A stretch of DNA of 64,000 bases from Amoebophrya sp. A120 (lineage: Eukaryota > Sar > Dinophyceae > Syndiniales > Amoebophryaceae), in NCBI GenBank assembly GCA_905178155.1, contig CAJINV010000012.1, forward strand, positions 2,763,765 through 2,827,764, written 5' to 3'. Each line of letters starts with the position of its first letter. Positions within the stretch are counted from its first letter, which is position 1. The notes under the pieces are model-generated. The model was not told the origin of the DNA, made no database searches, and saw only the letters and a program-made list of their open reading frames with translations. Positions 34,701 through 46,700 of this stretch are shown here, one piece after another. Both the position numbers and the translations under genes were made by a program.

Positions 34701-37700
34701 ACGCGGCAGCTCGGATTCAACTCCGATTCGGGTCTGAACACGTTGAAAATCAACGTTTCTTATTCCGGTAGTGGAATGAAAAAAGTGACTATTTTTTGGC
34801 CTCAATCTCTTGGGAAGAGCTCCGCTCTCGCGCCTCTGGCCTCTGCTCTGTCTCCCCAGCCTCTTGGGGCGAGCGCTGAGGCGCCAACCAGGAAGCCGCC
34901 GGCTCGTCTTCAGACACGGTTGGCCACCCGATTTTCTCCGGTTGGGAGGGTCGAGGAGCGCCGCAGCTCTTGACGCTGCGGGCGCGCAACTGCTCGGCGG
35001 GCTCCTCAATCTCTTGAGTCGAGCGCCGCTCTTGGCAGACGCCCTGCCGAGGCGTCCAGCGCGACTATTTCCGTCGATTTGGACCGCCCAAAAAGGGGCG
35101 CCGGAAAATGCCAAGGCGAAAAAAGCGGAGGCCGCATGGTACGGGCCCCATTTCGGTCCACTTTTGGAGGTTGCAAAGAAAGGAAAGCCGGCTCGCCAAA
35201 AGCTAAACGCTGACCCGCATTGTAGTCGCTTTTTTCCGAAAAATGGGAAAGTGAAGGTAAAACGAAGCTAAAAACTGCATCCGGGCAAAAAATTCGCCAA
35301 AAAGCGATTTTTTTGCCCGAGTGCAGTTTTTAGCAGAGTTATTCTGACTACCCGGTTTTCCTTTTGCTCAATGGAGCAATGTGCACCGGCCTTAAGGGTG
35401 GACTCGAGCTGTCAGCGCGCAAGTCGCCGGAACCGGGGGGGGCCCCCCCCGGGGCAGCTTCCGGCCGCTCGTGGGCCCCGGGCGGAGGCGGGAGGGACGC
35501 CTTCGGAGCCCCGTCCGGGTGGTCCGCCAGCCAGCGGGGAGCTGCTGGCGCGGAGTTGGTCATGAAAAAGATGGCACGAAAAAGCCCGGTCGATTTTGCT
35601 CATTGTCCCCGCATTGGGGACAATGAGCATGAGCAAAATCGGCCAGGCTTTTGCTCGCCATCTTGTTCATGACCAACTCCGAGCAGCCCGCTGCAGCTGA
35701 ACCCCCGGACGAGGCTCCGAAGGCGTCCACCCCGCCCCATGCGTGGGGCCCAGGCATGGGGCGGGGGGGACGCCTTCGGAGCCTCGTCCGGGGGTTCAGC
35801 TGCAGCGGACTGCTCGCTTCATGCTGAACAGTTGCGCGCTGACAGCTCGAATCCACCCTTAAGGCCGGTGCACATTGCTCCAACCATCGAGCAAAAGGAA
35901 AGCCGGGTAGTCAGAATAGCTCTGCTAAACTCCAAGCAAAAATGACAATGCAGCCACAAGGACAAGTCTGTCATGCAAAAACTCAAATGGAGTTGCGCTC
36001 TTGCTGCACCTCCATCTGGGGTTTTGCATGAAATGCTTTTCTTAGTGGTTGCATTTTTGTCATTTGTCCTGCGCCACCCCCTTCCCAATGTCCACGACTA
36101 CCACGAAAAAACTACAGAAGCGCACCAGATAGGGGGGCAGAAGGAGAGTGTCCGCCTGTTTCATCGGATTTCCCGACCTTGACTTTTTTGTAGCGCTGAC
36201 CTTGACTTTTCAAAATTGGGGTACCTTGACTAGCCCGGTAGTACATGCAATATCCCGGTAGCGGTAGTACACCTACGCTCCATAGTCTCTTCCATGCCTA
36301 TCCTGCATGAGAAACTCCCCCCAAACTTGGTCGAAAGTGGACAGCTTTTGGCACTCATGCAACACAGATTTCTGCATGCTTCGGATTTAGCATGACAAGT
36401 CGCAATCTTCCAGACCCCGACATTTTTGCAATCCATATCCCATACCACCCGTGTCATCCTCGTCGTTCATCAACGCGATGGTTGGCGCCCACTGGTAGGA
36501 GTAGGATGTGGCTGTGGACATCACACTTGTAGTACCATTCGTAGTTCCGTTGCTGCCATTTACAGTACCTTCTTGACCACCGGCTAAAGCTGATCCCGCA
36601 TTATTGTTCACCATCACCCGAAACGGTTTCAGACGGTCGAAATTCAAGATTTTCAACCGGTTGAAGCTCTGCAGCGCCACGCCGCTCAACTCGACTTTGC
36701 ACGACTCCCCCAATTTGCACACAAACCCCGTGTCTCCATCCGCTGCGGTCAAAGACTTCACTTTCGGGCCTTGCAACACCAAAACATCCGTGGAAATTTC
36801 TTGTTTTACCGCTGTCTCCCCCCAATAGAGCGAGTAAACGCCGGGGGTTGCGATCTGGTCATTTGTCGTACCTATCGGGCCGAAGCTGTAGAGTCGGTTC
36901 CTCAAGTCTGGTTGCACTTGGACGGGGTTCGCGGGAAGGAAGTTTAAAGAACTACTTCCTGTTGTCACAACGGGAACCCCCTCAACAACTTCCACCATCT
37001 TCAAATGATTCGTTTCCGAAAATCTGTGCCCTTCCAGCCTGATCCGGCAATCCGTCACACCAATCGGGCAGCTGGACGGCCTGGCGCCGCCGAACAGCGG
37101 CCCCGTGAGGTGGAATTTTCCGAAAACCTCTCGATTCCGCCAACACAGCGCGTATTCGCCGACTATGCCCCGGTAGGGGGTTCCGAATTCGAACGTCATT
37201 TGGGCGGAGTTGATTGCTTGCTGAGTTTGTTCCGAAGTTGTACTGCTTGCAGAACTCGAACCTGAGTCCACCGGATTTGCGAAATTAGGTCCGTTGAAAA
37301 CCGGTAAAATCTGCTCCATGGAGGAGATCAGAGAAGATTGTTCTGTTTTTCCAAGCAGTCCGTAGCTCTCCCGGCACTCGCTCGCGCCCGTACTGGCGGC
37401 GGAGTCCAAAACGACGATGCTAACGGAGCGGTTTTGCAGTGGTGTGGTACTATCGTCATCCGTTCCGTTCGACATAATCGTTCCGTTCGACATAATTGTC
37501 CGCAAATACGTCCCACTTAAATTCGCCGCCGTACAGTCTTCCCCCAAAGCGCAATACACGTGCGTTTCCAGCGGACCGAAGAAAGTGACTTGCCCGATGT
37601 CGTACACTATCAACTGCAAAAGTATCGTACTCATAGTACTGCAATACAAATTCGCTCAGCATGACAAGTGAAATTTCTCATGCTGATTTAGCTTGAAAAA

Positions 37701-40700
37701 GAAATTTGTCTTGCATGACTGCGATCAGCACGAGTGGGAGTGCGATACTTGTTTTGCACTGGATAAAGACTGTCCCGGAGCTCGAACCGTCCGAAGTGGT
37801 TTGGAACACGTACTGCGGCACCCCGTCGAACTGGGCCTTCCAACGCGCTTGGTTCTGTGGGTCGTTCGAAATAGTCGCTGTGCTGGCCGCGGCCGCGGGG
37901 TCAACACTTTGGGAACTGGGCAGACTACTCGGAGCCGAAGTCGCGCTAGTACTGTGGTGCGCGCTGTGATCCATAGTACCAGCACTAGCACTGCTAGTAC
38001 CTTCCATCTGCATGGAGGTGGTACCCGACATTGATGTAGCACCTCCAGCCTCGTGGTAAGACAGCGCTCTCATCCTTCTTGCTGCTACTGCAGTTTCGTC
38101 CGTGAATTCCGAGCGCCAGCACATCCTGTAAGTTCCGGTCCACCCGACTGGTTCGCTGATTTTGATTTCCCCTAACGAGAATTTGTTGTTCGTCGTATTG
38201 AAAAACCGACTACTTCTATCCAAGAAAAAAACTGTGTTAGTGTAACTTTCTTTGGCTGACAGCATCACAAGTTTGCTCTACATGACAGAGAAAACCTGTC
38301 ATGCATGGCTTGTAAGGGAAAACACACATGAAAAGAGGCCTCGTGGCTTTCTGGCATAACAGATGTAACTCTGTTGCATGTTCTGCATTACAGAGTTACA
38401 CTTACACAGAAGTTTTTTTCTTGCATAACTCCCCGCGAACGCGTTTTTCAACCGAATACTCGATCCAATCCTTTGCTCGTCAATACACGCGGAACTAGTC
38501 GAGCTGGCTGCGGTTTGCGCGACCAAAGCGGCATCCGGGTGCGTCTGGCCGCCGGAAATCGGCTGGAGTTGTAGATAGCTGACCCGGAGACTCGATTTCA
38601 GATTGCTTTCCACCCCGACGTACGGGAGTTCGATGTCGCAGTGTCTGTCCCCTAACTCGCAGTAGAAATGCACTTTTGGTGCGTTGTGGCCGGGTATTTG
38701 CGGGCCGGACACGATGAATTGCCCGATCCGGATGTAGTCACCAACTACGGTGGAAGAAGAGGAACTACCCTGCTTCGCATCAACCAAAAACGGGTTTCTC
38801 GTACCGTTGTTCGTACTGGCACTACCACCACTCGACGAGCTGCGCCAACACAAGCTGAGTGTACTCGCATCCGCAATATGAATTGCAAAAGTATCTTACT
38901 AGTAGTATTTGCAATACAAATTCGCTCAGCATGAAAAATGGAATTTGTCATGCTGATTTGCCTTGGGAACGAGATTTGTAATGCATGACTGCAATTACTA
39001 CGAGTACGATACTTTTCTTGCACAGGATACGCAACCGCCGTGGGCAAATTTGCAAAAATGGTGTCGATGGAGAGCACTCCGCCGGTCATTATCCTGAGTA
39101 AAAACGTCCCCACACCAGAGTCAGGATGGAGATTTTGCAACACAGCCCTAGGAGTTTAAGTTTTGTGAGTCACGCATGACAAATTGCACTCCGCAGTGTA
39201 GTGCTGGTTAGCAAGTGCAGCCGCGTCACAGATTCATCTGCTCATCCTGTTCACAGCATCACAAATTCCAAAACACGACTGGAAATGGCTCTCATGGGGA
39301 TGCGCATTGCAAGTCTTCCTGTCTTTGCAAATCTGCATTACAACTCTGGTGTGGGTACGTTTTTACTCAGGATAGTCATCGCGATTAATTCTGTCATGGG
39401 AATTTGGTAAATGATCTCCCAGTCTGGACCAGAACAGGCGTTTTCATCGGATACAACTTGCGGTGTTGTTTGTTGCTGCAACTGTCGCCTTTGTTTTCTT
39501 CTGCTCGTCCCCGCCGTTGTACTGGAAGTAGTTTTTTTCCTCGCGATAATCAACTGCGTCACACTCGCAAAGTCTCCGTAACCAGAAAGATTGATCGGAC
39601 ACCGGGCGCCGAGGTTACAATTGAACAACTCCTTTGTCGGGCCAATCACGTCCAACTTTCCAAACGGGACCCAGGAAATTTGTTCGGAGCCCTGCCCTGT
39701 TGTTTCGTTGCCTGCACTTGTCGCTGTTGTTCCGATGGTAGTTGATGTCGCGTTATTCGTGCTCGCCGTAGAAGTAGTACTCGCGTTCTGACCTAGCAAT
39801 AAACTCTCCGCATTCTCTATCGCCTTCCAACACAGCTGCCAGGGTCCGGCGATGTAAGTTTGCTTAAAATCCTGAATCGTGTAGGCGAGTTTCGACCCGA
39901 GCGAACTTACCCTCGCGTAGTCTTCTTGCGTCGCAATCGCCTCGAAACTCGGATCATGTGCGGAATAGTTGCTCACTGGTAGATAAACCGTCGACATCGT
40001 GAGAACGGAAGAGAGCTGGGCTTGGAGGAAACTCTCATCCACATTGCACAAATCCGCTGCGGTTTGGAAAAACCCCCGCCGGATGCGGTCTTCGAGACTG
40101 ATGGTCGACGTCGCGGTGGAGATAACTGTTGTGTTGGTCTGGTTACTGGCCTCTGTAGTTGCACTTTGGTTCGTGGACAACGCGTTTGCGTTACTAGTAT
40201 TCGTGGAGTTCCCGTTGTCTGTTGCGTTGGCCGTTGCAAGCACCCCCCCAAAAACGGCTGCAACAATTGTACTTGTAGTGCCATTGCTCTCATCAAACGT
40301 CAGGCCTAATGACCGAATTTTGTCGTTAATCACCTGCAAATTCAAGGACTGCAACGGCCCACTCGTCGTGATCAGCCGGAGAGAGTCCGCAATGGAGAAC
40401 GTTTCCTTGACCGGGCTTGACAAAGAAATTCCACAGGAGACCCCGAGAGTGCAGCCACTCACCTGCTCGTTCGGACCTCGTAAAAAGATCTCCGCGACCT
40501 TCACTCGCTGCCCGCGGCTAGATTTAGACCAGCAGAGCAAATACCGGCCCGGGCGGGCGTTGCGCGGGAAGCCGAAGGATACGTGGACTTGGGCGTCGTT
40601 TGTCGTTGCCGCGGAATTTGAAGCACCAGAGTCGGGTGCAGTTGTAGGGGCTAGTACTACGATTCCCATTGCAGTCGGCATAATTGCAGTAGTACTACTG

Positions 40701-43700
40701 TTTCCTCCAGAAGTTCCGTTCATTGTATCGTTCATCGCAGTCGCACTGCTATCGTCCGTCGAGGTAATATCATCGTCAGAACCCCCACTTCCGCTGGAAA
40801 TCACCCTATCCCAATCAAACACCAACTCCGCCTGCATGCCCTCAAAGTAATCGCTTCTCGGAACAAAATCCACCGAGGTTGTGTCACTCGTGTTCGTTTT
40901 TGTTAAAACCTCCAACCCTTCAAACTCCGGCAAGAAGCAATCCTCAGCTTCCTTCGTACTCATATCCGCGCCAGGCGCGCCGTTCACCGCGATACTGTAA
41001 CCGTATTGCTTCGGAAAAGTCCAACGGAAGACCGACTTTTTCTTCTCGTCAAACCCATTCAAGCTCATGTCCACCTTGCACTCCTTCCCCAGAAAACAAT
41101 TGAACGAGGTCTTTCGACTCAGTAAGGTCGGCGCGACCAAGTCGATGCTCCCGACCATGGTGTACTCCTTCCCCGGGCTGTCGCGCCAGCAGAAGTAGTA
41201 GCTGCCCGCGTACTCCGCAGAGGGGCCGATCGGCATGCCGAAATGGTGGTAGTGAATCGCCGTACTGTCTTTCGGGTTGGATTGTTTTGTAGTTGTTCCG
41301 CCGGCGGTTCTGGCTGTTCCTGCTGTTCCAGCTGTTGTCCCATTGTAGAAATCCTCGTCCCCATGAAACCAGTACTGCGCGTCATCCCACGAATCTAGAT
41401 ACTTCTCTCGGATCGCCAGGCCCACGTCGAAGCCGCTCAAGCTCGGATTCACGAATGCCCTCGTCGGCATCGTCAACACCGTCGCCGGCTTGCACTGCGG
41501 CGACCGGTTGATGGCTAAGTGGTTTACCCCTCGTTTCAGCTGCAATCCGGTCACGCCTAAAATGCACGGCGATCCCAACACGCAGGTATACGTCCTCGCC
41601 GCCGGTCTGGGGCCGATGATCCGGAGAACCCCGAAATTGATCGCGTTCAAAGAGCTTGACGGATCCGCGAGATAGCAGGCCTGGAAGTTGTCCGACCCGC
41701 GAACGGCCAAAGCCGACATGCTGTACTCGTTTAGAGTTGACGCCATTTGCAACCCGGGGGTGACTATCCTGTCCAAAAGTATCGCGCTCGTATTGCAGTC
41801 ATGCATTGCAAGTCTTTTTCTTAAGGTAAATCCGCTATACAAATATTTATTTCTCATGCTGAGGAAATTTGTAATACATTTATACGAGTACGAGACTTTT
41901 GCAGTGCATAGTGACCGAGATCGGCCCGACTAAAATGGAATTCGGCCGGTAATTCGCGACCCGGGTGATGTTCAAATCGGCCAAATTAGCTTGCTTCACG
42001 TCGACGGACGAGAGAAATTCCTCCGTGTAGGGTTCTTGGTTGATATCAGTTGACTGTCGGAAATATTGCACAACATCCCCGGTTTCCACGTCTTCTAACA
42101 ATGGAATGACCGCTTTCGACTTGAACACGTAGAATTCGTACAGAAAGTTCACCACGGATAAACAAGTCCCCCCAGACACGAGGAAGATCCGGTTCTTGTC
42201 CGCCGACAAACCCGTCCCTTCGACCAAGACCTTGCACTCCGTTATGCATTGCAAATGTGTCTGGGTCTGGAAACTTGTGATGTTGCCAGTCAGAGAACAA
42301 TAAGTAACCGTAATGCGCAGCCGAGCATGACAAGTTTTTTCGTGCTTCTGGTTCTGTGCTGCGTATTCCGCATAAGAAACTGCGTTTTTGCATGACAGGC
42401 GAGAGAGGCTGTTTGTAGCCACGCAATACAGAGTGCAGAGTCATGCCGGACTAGCATGACAAGTCTTGCAATCTTCCAGACCCAGACACATTTGCAGTTG
42501 ATATCCGTCCCCGCAACACAGTCGAATTGCCGGAACATCGGGCCGAAAACGAGTAAAGTTCCGACTTCCACACCATAATTGACTCTGTCCTCCACAAACG
42601 GAGCCATGTCGTTGTCGTTGTTTTTCCGCGGCCCGGTGTACCCCCAGCAGATCCGATACGGGCCCTTCTTCTGCGGCGCGGCACCGGCCTATGAGAGTGC
42701 ACAACCCTCCCTCCCCCTCATTTGCATGGCATAAACAGCAATACAAGCAACGGCAGAAATGTGGCCTCCGCATGACAAATTTGCACCCGCACTGTAGTAC
42801 TGCTTCAGGTGCAAAGCTTTGTCATGCAGACAGTGCCTACAGACAGAGTGTGAAGAGTTTGGTAGTTTGCATGACAAAGGAGGGGGAGGGGGAGTTGTGC
42901 ACTCTCATACGGCCAACCGGTCGAAATTGTAGCGGTACCGCTGCACAGTCACCGAGTTCGCCAAATAGCTATTCGTGCCGGGCTATCCTGTGCAAAAGTA
43001 TCGTACTCGTACTAATTGATTTCATGCATTACAAATCTTTTTGTTAAAGGCAAATCCGCATTTACAGATTCAATTTTTAATGCTGAGCTACTTTGTATTG
43101 CAATTTTTACTAGTATGATGTTTTTGCAGTTCATACGGGCGCCGGGTCATTCTCCGCGCCGAGGTACGTCATGGCGTTTGTCGGGTTCCGGATGTTGTTG
43201 ATTTCAATCGGCTGTTTTTTCGTGGAGTAGCAGAATTCATCCTTGTGGACGAGTAGTAACCCGTGGTTGTTCAATTCTTTCAACCCGACTTATGAAATGC
43301 AAAAGCATCGTACTAGTATAAATCGCATGAAAAATTTCCTCAGCATGAGAAATAAAATTTGTAATGCGGATTTAACTTGAGAAAGAAATTTGTAATGCAT
43401 GACTGCGATTACTACGAGTACGATACTTTTGCACAGGATACGACTCCATCAACCTCAATCTTACATTCCAACGCCAAGTAGCAGAACACGGTCCCGTTAT
43501 TCACACCGCCAAACATGGAATATGAACTGCAAAAATGTCTGGGTCTGGAAGGTCACAACTTGTGATGCTGTCTGTGGATTCATCTAAACAAATTTGTATT
43601 GCATGACCAGCAAGAGGGGTCGGGTTTGTCCTACGTGGAGAGGGCATTTTTCATGCGGTAGAGGTATCACGAAGCCCTCTAAAAATCTGTGATGCTACGG

Positions 43701-46700
43701 CATGCATCACGGACATCATGGCTCATGGAAAATATGCATGACAAATCTAGAAATCTTCCAGACCCAGACATTTTTGCACTTGATATGGAAAAGCTGATGT
43801 CAATCCCCGCCTCGAACCAGTAGTTTCTGATTCTCGCATATCGTGGGAAAAAAGTGTTACAGTTACACACTCTGATGGGAGACAAGCAAGCGAGAGAAGC
43901 TCTGTCATGCAGGAAATGCTTGCCAACCTGATTTCATTCGTGTTTTTCCTTATATATAGTCTGAGCATCACAGGTTTTTTTTTGCCATGTCGAGCAACTT
44001 TGTGATGCAGAAACTCCAACAAATGTGTAACTGTAAGACTTTTTTCTTGTGATATCGCAGAGTCGCCGGTTAGGTTCTGAAATCTTGCGTGATTCGTCCC
44101 GACTTGGAGCGGCCCGTAGAGGAACATTTCCGCGATTTTCAGGCGGAATTGCTCGAATTCGTACCTCGCCTCAATGGTGTTGTGCGGCGGGTTGAGGAAA
44201 CCGGCCGTGTAGGTGATTCTCGTTGTTTCGTTGCTGCTCGAAGTTGAAGTACTACTAGACTTCGCTACCGCCATCGCCGCTGCCGATGTTGCGTCGGCCC
44301 CCACCTGCTGCAACGCGCCTTGTTCCACTGGGAACAACCCCCGGAAGATGTTGTAGCCCCAGCACAAGGAAAAGCGCCCGGAATGGGGGAAATAGGGCAC
44401 GTTCAAGTCAAAGATCTCCACGCCTTTCTGCGTACTGCTGTCGAGCATGAGGGAGGTTACGCCCGCCGGGTTTAATAGCTGGTCCCAAGGGCCATACAGT
44501 GCCCTCTCGTGTAAATACTGGATCTGCTGACTCAATCTTTCGTTCTCCGTCACATTCGAAACTGCGGTCGAGTTCTGTCGCACCAAAAACTCCGCGATAC
44601 TCGTTGCCCCGGTGGGGTAGGCGGCGGTGCTCGCCAGACCGGTTGTGTTTCCTGTGCCAGTTTGCGGCTGCACAATCACAGCGGATGCGGATGTGCCGGC
44701 TCCACTTAAGTGCGTCGCTTTCATGTGGTGCTGAATCGTCACAGCTGGGTACATGGAGTCTAACTGGGTGAAGTAGTCCGCGGCAGAATTCCCGGTTCCG
44801 TTTAACTCCCCTCGGACGATCGCGTCAAAAATCAAGTCGTTTAAGTGGACGTGACTCAACCCGGGGGTGGAGTCCACGAGTCGACTCGGGACGGCGGTTA
44901 CGTTGAACTCTAATTTCTTACTTGCCTCTTCCGTACAGGTTTCCGTGGGGGATAACAGCATCATGTTGTCCGACGTGAAGCTCGCCCCCTCGACTTTGAT
45001 CACGCACGGCATCCCCAATGTGCAGTTTCTCGTATCCCCATCGGCAATATCCGGGCCGGTGAACACCAGTTCTCCGATCACCAAATCGTTGAACCCGCAA
45101 AGTCCATACACCGACCCGGGGGAGACTTTGGTCGCGATACCCAGTTCGTAGACCGCGCGTTTCTTTTTCCCGTACCGGTTTTTCTCGTCGAAAAACAGGA
45201 CATCGGACTGCTGTAAGTCTGGTAGTACCACTGTATGTAACCCCCGGATGATCGGCGGAATGGTGGTGTTCTGGAATTTTTGTTGCTGGTTATTTTGGTC
45301 CGGATCATACGGTAAGGCGGACAAAAATCCCTCGCCGATCGGACTGGTCAAGAACAACCCCGCGTCCATCGCCGCTTTCTCGATCTTCAGTTTCAAGTCC
45401 GAAGAACTTAGTTTGTTCAAATCTGAGGTGTAATTCAGCAAGTTACTGATCGTTGTGGGCACGGAGCAGACGCTGGCGTTCTTGGATAAAAATATGAAGT
45501 CATTCTCCCGGTTACCCACGCCGTCCAAAAACAGTGTGCAATTCGCTATGAACTGCAAAAGTATCGCACTCGTCGTATAAATGCATTACAAATTTCCTCA
45601 GCATGAGAAAGAAAATTTGTAATGCAGATTTGCCTTGGAAGCAAGATTTGTAATGCAAGACTTCCATTTGTACGAGTACGATACTTTTGCACAGGATATT
45701 CGCCCCGAGTTGGCAAGTTTTCCGCTGAAAATACGGCCCAGAGACCACCAAGCTCGCAATTGGCTCTTTTGCTTCCACGAACTGCTTGTTCTCGTTGAAG
45801 AAAGTGCCGGTTCGGATCGTCGGCCTTGCGTTTGCAGCGTCTTCCGTCGCGGTGTCGAACATGAAATCGGACTCCGTTGTGATGATGCTAGAGCTGGACA
45901 CGAAGAAATCCGGGGGTAAGTTGCTGGTCCCGTTCGTCTTCGGAGAAATCACTTTCTGCCGGATTTCCTCCGGATAAACCCCACAAGGGTTGTAAGTCAC
46001 ATTAACATTCGATTCCGTCACCTCCTCGACCAAATACTGCCCGATGGCTAAAGTCCTGTTCGGATAAAAATCCGCAATTGTTTCGTTCGTCAAGGTCCGG
46101 TTCCTCGTGCCGGAAAAGATGTACCAGAACTCGCGACACGGCTCGAAATCGTTATTGTCCAGTTCCAGCACCTCGCAAAATTTGTAGTGGTGCGACGGGA
46201 ATTTCTCGAACCTGGGTAGATCGTAACTCCAGATCTGTTTCTCCTCTTCCAAGCCGAAATTCGGATCGGTCCGGTTCCGCAACTCGAACATCGAAGGTCT
46301 TGCGAGCAAAGACTGCGACTTGGTCACGATCGGGCTCAGAGTGTTGGAGACGAAAATTTGCTGGTTGTTGTTATTGGTATCCACCCCGACCAGGAGTTTT
46401 TCCCCGATGACGCCGCACAAAGCGGTGTTGTCGTCATCGATAAGCATCTATGCATTGCAAAAGCATCGTAAGTAGTACAGATTGCATTACAAATTGGCTC
46501 AGCATGAAAAATGGAGTTCTTTCTCATACGGGTTTACCTTGCGAAGCAGATGTGTCATGCATATCTGCAATTAGTATTAGTACGATACTTGTTGTGCAAA
46601 AATGCATAGCATCAACGTCGTGTTTTTCGTGAAAAACCAGGTTTCGACGAAGCACGGATCGCCCAACACACACTGCGCCGTTAATTCCATGGAAAACCAA

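Larger units (their letters stand above)
32345..36284. mobile_element. nested DNA transposon with 131-bp TIR
   Basis: TIR 32345-32475 and its reverse complement ending at 36284, with few mismatches; starts TATGGAACGTAGGTGTACTA. Flanked by the exact 5-bp repeat GTCTC (32340-32344, 36285-36289), so it inserted into the A introner. It has the same TAT/ATA ends and duplication size as the introners. No transposase frame recognised inside; content is GC-rich tandem repeats and fold-back segments. It looks non-autonomous. Confidence 0.9.
32232..36437. mobile_element. introner-like element, family A, carrying a nested 3.9-kb transposon
   Basis: Left 113 bp and right 153 bp form a normal A element (TIR TATCAAATGCAAAAATGTC; end GCAATCCATA). 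Flanking repeat TCCTA/TCCCA (one mismatch). Removal of all 4.2 kb gives DDTGGMGSSTTTGN in frame in the giant gene. Confidence 0.9.
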
